Both the position numbers and the translations under genes were made by a program. This document shows, piece after piece, positions 26,291 to 35,591 of a stretch of 64,000 nucleotides of DNA. The stretch covers positions 124,001 to 188,000 of the forward strand of contig NZ_JNIJ01000009.1 of NCBI RefSeq assembly GCF_000701345.1, given 5' to 3'. Source of the stretch: Bradyrhizobium sp. URHD0069 (GTDB lineage: Bacteria; Pseudomonadota; Alphaproteobacteria; Rhizobiales; Xanthobacteraceae). The notes beneath the pieces are model-generated. The model had not been told where the DNA came from. It was given only the letters and a program-made list of their open reading frames with translations, and searched no databases. Within the stretch, counting starts at the first letter, position 1; each line of letters opens with the position of its first letter.

Positions 26291-27898
26291 CTACTGTTTT
26301 GCTGGAGGACCGAAATCCAGCGGCGGCGGAAGTTCGATCTCCGGAACCTCGATCTTGATCTTGTTCAGATCGACGTTCAGCGGCCTGTCGAGCAGGCCGG
26401 TCACGGTGATCGGGAAGGCAATCACGAGTGCGACCATGATCAACTGCAATCCGATCCAGGGCAGCGCGCCCCAATAGATGTCGGAGCTCTTCACTGATTT
26501 CGGAGCGACACCGCGCAAATAGAACAGCGCAAACCCGAATGGCGGATGCAGGAACGACGTCTGCATGTTCACGCAAAGCATCACGCCGAACCAGATCAGC
26601 GCGGCATCCGGTCCGACAACCGGCGTCAGGAGTTTCTGCGCGATCGGAGCGATCATCGGCAGAATAATGAAGGCAATCTCGAAGAAATCCAGGAAGAACG
26701 CCAAGAAGAAAATGAAGAGATTGATGAAGATCAGGAAGCCCCAGACACCGCCGGGCAACGACGTAAGCAGATGCTCTAACCATACGCCGCCGGAGACGCC
26801 GAGGAACACCACCGAGAAACAGGTTGAGCCGATCAGGATGAACACCACCATGGTGGTAATGCGCATTGTCGTCTGATAGCCCTGCTTGATCAGGTCTCGC
26901 AGGGCGGGAATGCGGACCGCCTCGAGGCAAATCCACACCACCGCGAAATAGGTGATGGCAAAAGCGATCTTGAAGATAAGTCCCGCTGTAAAGAACATGC
27001 CGATTATGGTGCCGATACCGGCGGCGATCACACCGGCGACCAAGATTTTGTGGCCCGTCGTGCTGAATTCCTTGCTGTGTATCGCTGCGAGCACGATGGC
27101 GCCGACCGCGCCCATGGCGCCAGCCTCGGTCGGCGTTGCAAGACCCATCATCATAGTGCCGAGTACGACGAAGATCAGCACGGCCGAGGGGATGATGCCA
27201 AGCAGACATTTGCGCCAAAGCGGCCAGCCGGTCAGCGTCAACTCGGTCTTCGGTACCGGCGGCACATGGTCCGGTTTGATGAGGCCAAGCAAAAACGTGT
27301 AGCCGGCGAACAGTGCGATCTGGAAAAGCGACGGTCCCCACGCCCCAAGATACATATCGCCGACCGACTTGCCGAGCTGATCGGCCAGCACGATGAGCAC
27401 GAGCGAGGGGGGCACGAGCTGCGTGATCGTCCCGGACGCCGCCAGCACGCCGGTGATGTAGCGGATATTGTAGCCGTAGCGGATCATCACCGGCATCGAG
27501 ATCATCGCCATGGCGATAACTTGCGCCGCCACCGTACCGGTGATGGCTCCAAGGATGAAGCCGACGATGATGACTGAGTAGCCGAGGCCGCCGCGGATCG
27601 GTCCAAAGAGCTGCCCCATCGAATCGAGCATGTCTTCTGCAAGACCGCACCGCTCGAGGACTGCACCCATGAACGTGAAGAAGGGTATCGCGAGCAGAAG
27701 TTCGTTCGAAAGAACACTGCCGAATATGCGGCCCGGAATCGCCTGAAGAAAATTCAGGTCAAAGAAACCGAGATGGATCGCTAGGAAGCCGAACGAAAGT
27801 CCTACCGCGGCGAGCGTAAAGGCTACCGGGAAGCCGATCAGCATGGACAGAACCAAACCGCCGAACATCAGCGGTGGCATCATTTCCAGCGTGATCAT
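26291..27898 (-). CDS. TRAP transporter large permease (DctM/TakM-like)
   Basis: The 535-residue protein is a multi-helix membrane protein with DctM hallmarks: ELLLAIPFFTFMGAVLERCG, ASGTITQLVPPSLVLIVLAD, GLATPTEAGAMGAVGAIVLA and TSFLHPPFGFALFYL. It is about 100 residues longer than the usual DctM because of an insertion of extra helices in the middle, as in TakM-type permeases for 2-oxo acids. Its start overlaps the DctQ stop by four bases. It imports the substrate handed over by a TakP-type receptor using the sodium gradient. Confidence 0.93.
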   Translation of the reverse strand: MITLEMMPPLMFGGLVLSMLIGFPVAFTLAAVGLSFGFLAIHLGFFDLNFLQAIPGRIFGSVLSNELLLAIPFFTFMGAVLERCGLAEDMLDSMGQLFGPIRGGLGYSVIIVGFILGAITGTVAAQVIAMAMISMPVMIRYGYNIRYITGVLAASGTITQLVPPSLVLIVLADQLGKSVGDMYLGAWGPSLFQIALFAGYTFLLGLIKPDHVPPVPKTELTLTGWPLWRKCLLGIIPSAVLIFVVLGTMMMGLATPTEAGAMGAVGAIVLAAIHSKEFSTTGHKILVAGVIAAGIGTIIGMFFTAGLIFKIAFAITYFAVVWICLEAVRIPALRDLIKQGYQTTMRITTMVVFILIGSTCFSVVFLGVSGGVWLEHLLTSLPGGVWGFLIFINLFIFFLAFFLDFFEIAFIILPMIAPIAQKLLTPVVGPDAALIWFGVMLCVNMQTSFLHPPFGFALFYLRGVAPKSVKSSDIYWGALPWIGLQLIMVALVIAFPITVTGLLDRPLNVDLNKIKIEVPEIELPPPLDFGPPAKQ

Positions 27899-28434
27899 TG
27901 TGTCGGCCTCTCATATTTCGCATCGATCGTCACATGACCTTGGAGGGCAGCGATGCGCTTGATGACTTCTGAGACGCCCTGCAACGCCAACATCACGAAA
28001 CCGGCCGGTACCACAATTTTAATCGGCCAGCGGACCAAGCCGCCGGCGTTGCCGGAGATTTCACCAACGGAGTAGGCTTGCATGAAAAATGGCCAGGAAA
28101 GATAGCTAAGCAGAAGGCACGCCGGTATCAGGAAGAAAAGTGTGCCGATCAAGTCGAGCCAGAGCTGGCCCCGCTCGGAGAGAAGCAAGTAGAATATTTC
28201 GACTCGAACATGTTCGTTGCGTTTGAACGTGTACGACGCGCCGAACATGACGAGGATGGCGAACATGTACCACTGCAGTTCAAGCCAGCCGTTCGAGCTG
28301 TAACCGAACGCGTAGCGGATCATTGCGTTGCCGGCGCTTACGATACAGGCAGCCAGGACGAGAAAATTGCAGATGTAGCCGATCTTTTCGTTGATCTGGT
28401 CGATAGCTCGGCTAACTGCCAACAATGGACGCAT
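27895..28434 (-). CDS. TRAP transporter small permease (DctQ/TakQ-like)
   Basis: Four hydrophobic helices and the motif GWLELQWYMFAILVMFGASY mark the DctQ subunit, which binds to and stabilises DctM. The start is placed at the ATG at 28434, which has GGAGAG six bases upstream; an ATG eight codons earlier lacks a site. Length is 179 residues. The ATGA overlap with the large permease indicates coupling. Confidence 0.9.
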   Translation of the reverse strand: MRPLLAVSRAIDQINEKIGYICNFLVLAACIVSAGNAMIRYAFGYSSNGWLELQWYMFAILVMFGASYTFKRNEHVRVEIFYLLLSERGQLWLDLIGTLFFLIPACLLLSYLSWPFFMQAYSVGEISGNAGGLVRWPIKIVVPAGFVMLALQGVSEVIKRIAALQGHVTIDAKYERPTQ

Positions 28435-28733
28435 CGCGTTCTCTCCGGCGGTCGCCATCAGAGCACGCCGATCGTTTCAACAAGCATCGCTCCGCCACCA
28501 CGCATTAAACGCGTGACGTCATGGCTCATCTGCAAGAGCGATTGCAACGATAGTCCTCCCCCAAAATACCTTTGCCGTCTTGACCGCGCCCGTCAGGCGC
28601 AGCGGCCTATACAGCCGAGCAAGCATAAGGCAGCCGCACCATTTCAGCGCGTTGTGGCGCCGTCAATTGAAAAATGGACAAGTTGACGCGGGGGGCAAAC
28701 AGCGGGATGGCCTGACGAATCAGGGGCCGGAAT

Positions 28734-29759
28734 TCAGCCGCCGGTGACGCTCATATGGCGGCTGACGCTCGGGCGGTTGTGCCTGCGATCGATAATGAAG
28801 TCGTGGCCCTTCGGCTTGAGGCCGATGGCACGATCGATCGCCGCGCTGAGCAGGTCATCATCGCCGGACGCCCGCAGCGGTTTGCGCAAATCGGAGGCAT
28901 CCTCGTGGCCGAGGCAGGTATGTAGCGTCCCGGTGCAGGTGATCCGCACCCGATTGCAGGACTCGCAGAAGTTGTGGGTCATCGGCGTGATGAAGCCGAG
29001 CTTGCCACCGGTCTCGCTGACGCGAACGTAACGGGCGGGCCCGCCGGTATTATCGTCGAGGTCGGTCAAGGTGAATTGCTTGGCGAGACGCGCGCGAAGC
29101 AGCGACAGCGGCACATATTGGTCGATGCGCCCTTCGCCGATGTCGCCCATCGGCATGACCTCGATCAGCGTAAGCGCCATGCCTTTGCCGTGCGCCCATT
29201 CCATCAGCGAGGGGATTTCATCCTCGTTCAGATTCTTCAGCGCAACCGCATTGATCTTGACAGCGAGACCCGCCGATCGCGCGGCCTCGATGCCGGCCAC
29301 GACCTTGTCGAAATCGCCCCAACGGGTGATGGCGCGGAATTTCGCCGGATCAAGCGTGTCCAGCGATACGTTGATGCGGCGTACCCCGCAGTCCCGCAAC
29401 TCGCCGGCGAAACGCGCCAGCTGTGAGCCATTGGTCGTCAGCGTCAGTTCATTGAGCGCACCGGTGTCGAGATGGCGCGAGAGCGAGCGCACCAGCGACA
29501 TCACGTTGCGCCGGACCAGCGGCTCGCCGCCGGTCAGCCGCAACTTCCGTACGCCCTTGGCGATGAACGCCGAACAAAGCCGATCAAGCTCTTCGAGCGT
29601 CAGCAAATCGGCTTTGGGCAGAAATGTCATGTCTTCGGACATGCAATAAAAGCAGCGCAGATCGCAGCGATCCGTGACCGATACCCGCAAATAGCTGATC
29701 GTCCGGCCAAACGGGTCGGTCATCGGGCGGGTCAGCGATGTATTGGAGGGTCCGGTCAT
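28734..29759 (-). CDS. moaA: GTP 3',8-cyclase MoaA
   Basis: The 341-residue radical SAM enzyme has the first cluster site in [17 protein letters not shown] (C-x3-C-x2-C) and [13 protein letters not shown]. The second cluster is in [15 protein letters not shown] plus a Cys in TLHTCLG, and the protein ends in the conserved double glycine (RHMSVTGG). It performs the first step of molybdopterin synthesis. The molybdenum hydroxylase at 5.1-7.8 kb would need this cofactor, although the two loci are not adjacent. Confidence 0.96.
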   Translation of the reverse strand: MTGPSNTSLTRPMTDPFGRTISYLRVSVTDRCDLRCFYCMSEDMTFLPKADLLTLEELDRLCSAFIAKGVRKLRLTGGEPLVRRNVMSLVRSLSRHLDTGALNELTLTTNGSQLARFAGELRDCGVRRINVSLDTLDPAKFRAITRWGDFDKVVAGIEAARSAGLAVKINAVALKNLNEDEIPSLMEWAHGKGMALTLIEVMPMGDIGEGRIDQYVPLSLLRARLAKQFTLTDLDDNTGGPARYVRVSETGGKLGFITPMTHNFCESCNRVRITCTGTLHTCLGHEDASDLRKPLRASGDDDLLSAAIDRAIGLKPKGHDFIIDRRHNRPSVSRHMSVTGG

Positions 29760-29878
29760 TCAATACGCCTTGTCACTGCGGCAGCCGCCATGATGGGCGC
29801 GACGCAAAGTTTATGATCCCAATGTATGCATGATGCAATCCGCGCACAATCCGCACCTTCCTGGTGCGGTGCCGGCGA

Positions 29879-30352
29879 TCAGCGGCTGGCCGCAGGCGGC
29901 GGGGGTGCTTGCGCCGGGTCGGGGAACGGCGATCCCGCAGGCGCCGCGGCGGCTTTGGGCGCTGTTGGCTGTTTCGGCTTCAGCATTTTCCGGGCTGCCC
30001 TCGGCGGCGGGCCCGCCGGCTGGAGCTCTGCGATCACCGGGTTGGGATCGACGGTCGTCGAGGCAGGGGAGGAGAAATCTCCGGGGCTACGGATCACCTG
30101 TACCGGGACCGTTGCCGGCTGGAACTTGTTCAGCGTGTAGGTGACCGAGAAACCAGCCTCGGGCGCGGGCACGGCGACGGAGCAGGGGGTCTTGCAGCCC
30201 GGCCCTAGCGATGTCAGGGCGTCCGCTCCTGGCGGTACCGACTCGAGCTGGACCTGCACGGTTGGCGGCGTTGGTTTGAAGGCGTCCAGAGAAAGCGAGG
30301 AACAGCCGGCCAGGCTTGCCCCCGCCATGGCAATCACGATGACACGACGCAT
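29879..30352 (-). CDS. Proline-rich lipoprotein, PEGA-like
   Basis: The 157-residue protein has a lipobox (ASLAGC near residue 16). A beta-rich segment VQVQLESVPPGADALTSLGP, then CKTPCSVAVPAPEAGFSVTY, resembles PEGA-type domains, with two Cys in CKTPC. A Pro/Ala-rich tail follows. It is probably anchored to the outer membrane. A TTAACCAT CtrA-type half site lies about 100 bp upstream on the minus strand near 30450, of doubtful weight. Function is unknown. Confidence 0.8.
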   Translation of the reverse strand: MRRVIVIAMAGASLAGCSSLSLDAFKPTPPTVQVQLESVPPGADALTSLGPGCKTPCSVAVPAPEAGFSVTYTLNKFQPATVPVQVIRSPGDFSSPASTTVDPNPVIAELQPAGPPPRAARKMLKPKQPTAPKAAAAPAGSPFPDPAQAPPPPAASR

Positions 30353-30504
30353 GATCTATCCGTCACTTACTGCGGCAAACTGCCACAATCCCCGCGCGGA
30401 CCATAGGAGCGTCAGGACAGGGGCGCAACCGCGCGGACCTGCATCGCAAATTGATGGTTAATTTCCGGATGGAGTACTGAAAAATATCGAATGGAAGCAA
30501 ATAC

Positions 30505-31200
30505 TTAAAATACTTGTATGACCTTTCTCTGCAACATCAGGCTTTCCACTGCCGCAGTCAAATCTCTCATGTGACCGATCAGCAGATCCGGTTTGAGATC
30601 GGCGATTGGCACATCGGTATAGCCAAATTCAACGCCGATCACGGGAATACCGGCGCGCCGGGCTACGCCGATATCGGGGCCGGCATCGCCGACCATGATC
30701 GCCGACGACAGCTGCCCGCCCGCGCGCGCGACCGTCTGCCGGAGTATGGCCGGGTCAGGCTTCGAAACGCCGAAGGTGTCTGCGCCGCAAATCGCAGAAA
30801 ATCGCGAACTCAATCCGAGCTGGTCGAGCAGCAGCTTCGACAGCCACTCCAGCTTGTTGGTGCAAACCGCAAAGCGAAATCCGCGTGCGGCCAGCTCATC
30901 GAGCGCGCTTTCCAGGCCCTCGAACGGGCGCGAAAAGTCAGCAATATGCGCTGCATAGTGGTCGATAAAGTCATTCGTAAGCCGGGTGATGTCTTCGACC
31001 CCGGCCGTGCGGCCCTCCAATTCCAGGCCGCGTTCGATCAGCTTGCGGGCACCCGCGCCAATCATGTTGCGCGCCGATTGCAGCGGCACCGGGGGCAGGC
31101 CCTCGCGGTCAAGAACGAAGTTGAGCGCATTGATCAAATCGGGCGCCGTATCAACCAGCGTGCCGTCAAGATCGAATACAACGGTGCGGGGAGAGGTCAT
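30505..31200 (-). CDS. gph: Phosphoglycolate phosphatase (HAD family)
   Basis: Starting at ATG 31200, the 231-residue protein begins SPRTVVFDLDGTLVDTAPDL (motif I) and has FAVCTNKLEW (motif II), FGVSKPDPAIL (motif III) and MVGDAGPDIGVARRAGIPVI (motif IV). The cap region and length fit Gph, which removes 2-phosphoglycolate arising from DNA repair or RuBisCO oxygenation. The frame remains open far upstream, but that part is antisense to the SDR gene and has no domain. Confidence 0.88.
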   Translation of the reverse strand: MTSPRTVVFDLDGTLVDTAPDLINALNFVLDREGLPPVPLQSARNMIGAGARKLIERGLELEGRTAGVEDITRLTNDFIDHYAAHIADFSRPFEGLESALDELAARGFRFAVCTNKLEWLSKLLLDQLGLSSRFSAICGADTFGVSKPDPAILRQTVARAGGQLSSAIMVGDAGPDIGVARRAGIPVIGVEFGYTDVPIADLKPDLLIGHMRDLTAAVESLMLQRKVIQVF

Positions 31201-31287
31201 CGAGAAATCGCTATCGGTCCCCGAACGATCATGCAAGTAGGAGATGCAATTACGAGATGAAGGCTTCGGCCGATCCGGGAGGCACTG

Positions 31288-32124
31288 ATGCGAGAGATTG
31301 CAGGCAAGACAGCCTTTGTCACCGGCGGGGCAAGCGGCATCGGGCTCGCACTCGGGCGGGCCTTTGCGGAAGCCGGCATGAACGTGATGCTGGCCGATAT
31401 CGAGACGGACGCGCTGCAGGCGGCCGTCAAAAACCTGCAGGCATTCGCGCCGAATGTGCGCGGCACGATCTGTGACGTTGCAGATCCCGCAAGTGTGGAG
31501 CGGGCCGCGCAGGCCTCGTTCGAAGCGTTTGGGAATGTGCATGTGGTCTGCAACAATGCCGGCGTCGCGGCGGGCGGCGGCATCGACCTTATCTCGCTCG
31601 ACAATTGGCGGTGGGTGCTCGACGTCAATCTGATGGGCGTGCTTCATGGCATCAAGAGCTTTCTGCCCCACATCCGCGCCCACGGCGAAGGCGGTCATAT
31701 CGTCAACACCGCGTCGATGGCCGGCATATACAGCGGGCTCGGCTTCAGCCCCTACGGGGCGAGCAAATTTGCGGTGGTCAGCATGTCCGAGGGCCTGGCG
31801 ATGCAGCTTCGGCCCCACGGCATTGGCGTGAGCGTGCTTTGTCCGAGCTTCGTGCGCACCCGTATCGGCGAGAGCGGGCGCAATCGGCCGCAGCGGTATG
31901 GTCCGGCGCAGCCGCTGGATCCGGCGAGCCCGGCGGCAGCCATGGTCGCCGAGATTGCACGGCAACTCGAGGCCGGCCTGGAACCTGCGGCCGTTGCCGC
32001 GCGGGTCCTGGCCGCCGTCAGGGACGACGAACTCTACGTCTTTACCCATCCCGACATGCGCAGCGAGGTTGAGGAGCGGTTCGCGGCCATCCTGGCGGCG
32101 ATGGACAAGGTGCCGGTTCACTGA
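31288..32124 (+). CDS. Classical SDR-family oxidoreductase
   Basis: The 278-residue protein has an intact SDR core: [27 protein letters not shown], the catalytic Ser in [11 protein letters not shown] and the pair in [14 protein letters not shown]. The C-terminal extension after residue 200 is longer than in FabG-type enzymes and binds a bulkier substrate. It is divergent from gph and followed by rpiA. Substrate is unknown. Confidence 0.9.
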   Translation: MREIAGKTAFVTGGASGIGLALGRAFAEAGMNVMLADIETDALQAAVKNLQAFAPNVRGTICDVADPASVERAAQASFEAFGNVHVVCNNAGVAAGGGIDLISLDNWRWVLDVNLMGVLHGIKSFLPHIRAHGEGGHIVNTASMAGIYSGLGFSPYGASKFAVVSMSEGLAMQLRPHGIGVSVLCPSFVRTRIGESGRNRPQRYGPAQPLDPASPAAAMVAEIARQLEAGLEPAAVAARVLAAVRDDELYVFTHPDMRSEVEERFAAILAAMDKVPVH

Positions 32125-32246
32125 TTGCGGCTCCAAAGGCCGCTTATAGCGCTGTTCCTCGCGGGAAAACGACGCTAGATATGGCCCGCCGACGTCGCCG
32201 GTGCATGACCGGTGAGCGGCTCCTGGGGCATCGTTTGCACGTGAAT

Positions 32247-32939
32247 ATGGACGAATTGAAACGCCAAGCGGCGGCCCGCGCGCTTGAACATGTCCGCGAC
32301 GGCATGAAGCTCGGTCTCGGCACCGGCTCGACTGCGAAACATTTTGTCGAACTTTTGGGCGAACGGGTTCGCGCCGGGCTCAACGTCGTTGGCGTGCCGA
32401 CATCGGAAGCGACCCGCATCGACGCGATACGGTGCGGCATTCCATTGACGACGCTTGACGACATTGATCGGCTCGATCTGACGGTGGATGGCGCCGACGA
32501 AATCGACCCGGCTCTCAACCTCATCAAGGGCGGCGGCGGCGCGTTGCTGCGCGAAAAGATCGTCGCCGCGGCGTCCGATCGCATGATCGTGATCGCCGAT
32601 GATTCCAAATGGGTCGCAGATCTCGGCCGCTTTCCACTACCGGTTGAGGTCATTCCGTTCGGGCTGGCGGCGACGCAACACGCGATCGGAAAGGCATTTG
32701 CGGAAAGCGGCAATTCCGGGCAAATGGTGGTCCGAACGGGCAAGGACGGTCACGTTTTTGTCACTGACGGCGGCCACTGGATTGTCGACGCCCATCTTGG
32801 ACGAATAGCCGATGCTCCGCGCCTGGCGGGCTTGCTGGCCGTCATCCCGGGCGTGGTCGATCACGGGCTGTTCATCGGTCTTGCGGGCATGGCGATACTG
32901 GCGGGCTCGCAGGGAATTCGCGTTGTTGAACGGCCGTAA
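32247..32939 (+). CDS. rpiA: Ribose-5-phosphate isomerase A
   Basis: The 230-residue protein carries [40 protein letters not shown] and [10 protein letters not shown], the substrate and catalytic motifs of RpiA. It interconverts ribose and ribulose 5-phosphate. A GTG two codons upstream (32241) may be the actual start; longer extensions are not conserved. It lies 24 bp before the DUF2059 gene. Confidence 0.94.
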   Translation: MDELKRQAAARALEHVRDGMKLGLGTGSTAKHFVELLGERVRAGLNVVGVPTSEATRIDAIRCGIPLTTLDDIDRLDLTVDGADEIDPALNLIKGGGGALLREKIVAAASDRMIVIADDSKWVADLGRFPLPVEVIPFGLAATQHAIGKAFAESGNSGQMVVRTGKDGHVFVTDGGHWIVDAHLGRIADAPRLAGLLAVIPGVVDHGLFIGLAGMAILAGSQGIRVVERP

Positions 32940-32963
32940 CGCCGCAATGTTAGGAGAATCGGA

Positions 32964-33488
32964 ATGAAGAGCTTTTCTAGAATTTTTTCGGCTGCGGGCC
33001 TCGCATTGGGGCTGGCTCTGACGGTCGTTCCGGCGGGCGCACAACAGAAGGCGCCTCCGCTCAAGGAAGCTTCCTCGTCGGCTATCTCGGCGGCAAAGGA
33101 AATTCTGGCGATGAAAAATGCAAGCGCCATGTATGCCAACGCCGTTCCCAACATCGTCCAGCAGACCAAAGATCAGTTGATGCAAAGCAACCTCAACTAC
33201 CAAAAAGATCTCAATGAAGTTGCCGTTGTCGTCGCCCAAAAGCTTGCCGGTCGCGAAAAGGAAATCGGGGAAGGGATGGCGAAAGTTTACGCCAACGAAT
33301 TCAGCGAGCAGGAGCTGAAGGATCTGGTCACGTTCTACAAGTCGCCGCTTGGTCAGAAGCTGCTCGCGTCGGAGCCGAGGGCCATTCAGTTCAGCATGTC
33401 CTATATGAACCAGTGGGCGCAGGGTTTTGCCGAAAGCGTCAATGGTGAATTCCGCGCCGAGATGCGCAAGCGCGGCAAGGAAATCTGA
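32964..33488 (+). CDS. DUF2059 secreted protein
   Basis: The 174-residue protein has a cleavable signal peptide (hydrophobic run to AGAQQK near residue 26) and the DUF2059 motif YANEFSEQELKDLVTFYKSP followed by LGQKLL. The family is periplasmic, all helical and of unknown function. TAGGAGAATCGG before ATG is a good ribosome site. It probably forms an operon with rpiA. Confidence 0.86.
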   Translation: MKSFSRIFSAAGLALGLALTVVPAGAQQKAPPLKEASSSAISAAKEILAMKNASAMYANAVPNIVQQTKDQLMQSNLNYQKDLNEVAVVVAQKLAGREKEIGEGMAKVYANEFSEQELKDLVTFYKSPLGQKLLASEPRAIQFSMSYMNQWAQGFAESVNGEFRAEMRKRGKEI

Positions 33489-33500
33489 TCCCGCAACTAC

Positions 33501-33585
33501 AGCGTTCTCGAGCAAAGTGCATTCGGTTCGCGTGAAGAGAATGCGTCAAAACAACGATTAGAGCGTCGGTTTTATTGAAGCTCTA
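33501..33585. repeat. Dispersed intergenic repeat, GTTTTCGAGCG family, copy B
   Basis: AGCGTTCTCGAGCAAAGTGC, ATTCGGTTCGCGTGAAGAGA and ATGCGTCAAAACAAC are followed by TAGAGC ... GCTCTA (33559-33585), an outer inverted repeat. It lies directly before gor, and a 15-base fragment of the same element (34989-35003) follows that gene. Confidence 0.65.
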
Positions 33586-33602
33586 GTGTTCGGTCGGGCA
33601 AT

Positions 33603-34988
33603 ATGGCTGAGTTCGACGTCGATCTGTTTGTCATCGGAGGAGGTTCGGGTGGCGTGCGCGCCGCCCGGATCGCCGCCGGTCACGGCGCGCGCGTCATGAT
33701 TGCCGAAGAATACCGGATGGGCGGGACCTGCGTGATCCGCGGCTGCGTGCCGAAGAAGCTCCTGGTTTATGCCTCCCACATCCATCAGGAGATCGAGGAC
33801 GCCGCGGGCTTCGGCTGGACCATTCCTTCCGCGACGTTCGACTGGCCGACCCTGATCGCCAACAAGGACAAGGAGATCGCACGACTGGAGGCGGCCTATA
33901 CCGCCAACGTGCAAAAATCCGGCGCGCGTATCGTCAAGACGCGCGCGGTGTTCGAGGACGCCCATACGCTTCGGCTCACGACGGGCGAGGCTGTGAAAGC
34001 AAAATATGTGCTGATCGCGACCGGCGGTGCTCCCAATCACGGGCTTGCGATCCCCGGCATCGACCACGTGATCTCGTCCAACGAAGTGTTTCATTTGGCC
34101 GAGCTGCCGAAGCGCATCATGATTCAAGGCGGCGGCTACATCGCGCTGGAGTTTGCCGGCATTTTCGCCGGATTCGGTTCCGACGTGACGGTGATCTATC
34201 GCGGCGAAAATATCCTGCGCGGCTTCGACGACGACGTCCGCACCCATGTGCGCGCCGAGATGGAAAAGCAGGGCATCACCATTCTCACCGGCAACACGGT
34301 CAGCAGGGTCGACAGGCACGGCAAGGAGTTCACCACGCATCTGTCCAACGGATCGAGCGTCGCCTCCGATCAGGTGATGTTCGCGATCGGCCGGCATCCC
34401 AACGTCGCCAATCTCGGGCTGGAGAAGGCCGGCGTCGCCATTAATCCGAGCAATGGCGGGATCGCGGTCGATAATTTTTCGCGCACCTCGGTGCCGAACA
34501 TCTACGCGATCGGCGACGTCACACATCGCCTCAACCTGACGCCGGTCGCGATCCGCGAGGGTCACGCGTTTGCCGATACGGTGTTTGGCAAGCGGCCGAT
34601 TGAAGTCGACCATGTCGACATTCCCACGGCGGTGTTTTCCCAGCCGGAGGTCGGCACGGTGGGACTGACGGAAGCGCAGGCGCGCGCGCAATTCAGCCAC
34701 GTCGATATCTACAAAACTGACTTCAGGCCGATGAAGGCAACGATGTCAGGCCGCGATACGCGGGTTCTGATGAAGCTGGTTGTCGATGGCACCACCGGCC
34801 GCGTCGTCGGCTGTCACATCGTCGGCGACGGCGCGGCCGAAATCGTGCAGGTGCTCGGCATCGCCGTCAAAATGAAAGCAACTAAGGCCGATTTCGACGC
34901 GACCATGGCGCTGCATCCCACCGCGGCGGAAGAACTCGTGACCATGCGGACGCCGACCGCGCGCTATGTGCGGCAGGCGGCGGAGTAG
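33603..34988 (+). CDS. gor: Glutathione-disulfide reductase
   Basis: The 461-residue flavoprotein has GGGSGGVRAARIAAGHGARV (FAD), the redox motif GGTCVIRGCVPKKLLVYAS, the NADPH loop GGGYIALEFAGIFAGFG, SRTSVPNIYAIGDVT and the C-terminal HPTAAEELVTMRTP with the catalytic His-Glu. This matches plant and alphaproteobacterial glutathione reductases. It regenerates glutathione in the cytoplasm. Intergenic repeat elements flank both sides. Confidence 0.94.
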   Translation: MAEFDVDLFVIGGGSGGVRAARIAAGHGARVMIAEEYRMGGTCVIRGCVPKKLLVYASHIHQEIEDAAGFGWTIPSATFDWPTLIANKDKEIARLEAAYTANVQKSGARIVKTRAVFEDAHTLRLTTGEAVKAKYVLIATGGAPNHGLAIPGIDHVISSNEVFHLAELPKRIMIQGGGYIALEFAGIFAGFGSDVTVIYRGENILRGFDDDVRTHVRAEMEKQGITILTGNTVSRVDRHGKEFTTHLSNGSSVASDQVMFAIGRHPNVANLGLEKAGVAINPSNGGIAVDNFSRTSVPNIYAIGDVTHRLNLTPVAIREGHAFADTVFGKRPIEVDHVDIPTAVFSQPEVGTVGLTEAQARAQFSHVDIYKTDFRPMKATMSGRDTRVLMKLVVDGTTGRVVGCHIVGDGAAEIVQVLGIAVKMKATKADFDATMALHPTAAEELVTMRTPTARYVRQAAE

Positions 34989-35027
34989 CGTTTTCGAGCG
35001 AAAGCCCCGGACTTTGGTGGATTTGCG

Positions 35028-35591
35028 TCACTCAGCGGGCGCGACCTCATCGTGAGCCGGCACGGGCGCCATCGAGTCGAACACACCGTCGCGTCGGATG
35101 AGCGCATGGAAAAGCGCCGCGGCGACGTGCATCAGGATCAGCGCGAAGAATACGAAAGCCAGGTAGAAATGCGCATTCCATAGCAGCGTATGCAGGCTGT
35201 CGCTCTGCGGCAGTATTGGTGGAAGGCGAACGCCCCCGTACAGCACGACCGGATAGGCGGCGGCCGACAGCATCCCCCAGCCGAGCAGCGGCATGACGAT
35301 CATGAGGACATAGAACGCGTAATGCGACAGGTGCGCTGCGAGCTTGAGCGGCTCGGGCAGGTCGGCCGGCAGTCTCGGCGCGCCATAGTGCAGGCGCGCT
35401 GCCAGGCGGATCAACGCGAGTACCAGAATGGTGATGCCGAGCGATTTGTGAATCGAAACGAGCGTCAGATATTTCGGCGTGATGGTGGACACCATGCCCA
35501 CGCCGACGAAGAGCATCGCGAGAAGGCAGACCGCCATGAGCCAGTGCAGCAGGCGCTGGAGCGGGGTGAAATGTTGGCGGAGGCCGATCAT
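35028..35591 (-). CDS. Cytochrome b561
   Basis: The 187-residue protein has four membrane helices and the b561 haem histidines in LLHWLMAVCLLAM, SIHKSLGITILVLALIRLA, LSHYAFYVLMIVMPLLGW and NAHFYLAFVFFALILMHVAA. It should pass electrons across the inner membrane. The start overlaps the stop of the catalase-like gene by four bases, so the b561 protein is likely its electron partner. Confidence 0.92.
   Translation of the reverse strand: MIGLRQHFTPLQRLLHWLMAVCLLAMLFVGVGMVSTITPKYLTLVSIHKSLGITILVLALIRLAARLHYGAPRLPADLPEPLKLAAHLSHYAFYVLMIVMPLLGWGMLSAAAYPVVLYGGVRLPPILPQSDSLHTLLWNAHFYLAFVFFALILMHVAAALFHALIRRDGVFDSMAPVPAHDEVAPAE

Noticed and set aside
26175-27650. 491-residue minus-strand open frame
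   Set aside because: It overlaps DctM in another frame on the same strand and has His/Arg-rich, domain-free sequence.
31201-32136. N-terminal extension of the gph frame to 543 residues
   Set aside because: The extension is antisense to the SDR gene and unrelated to HAD proteins; the HAD domain starts at 31200.
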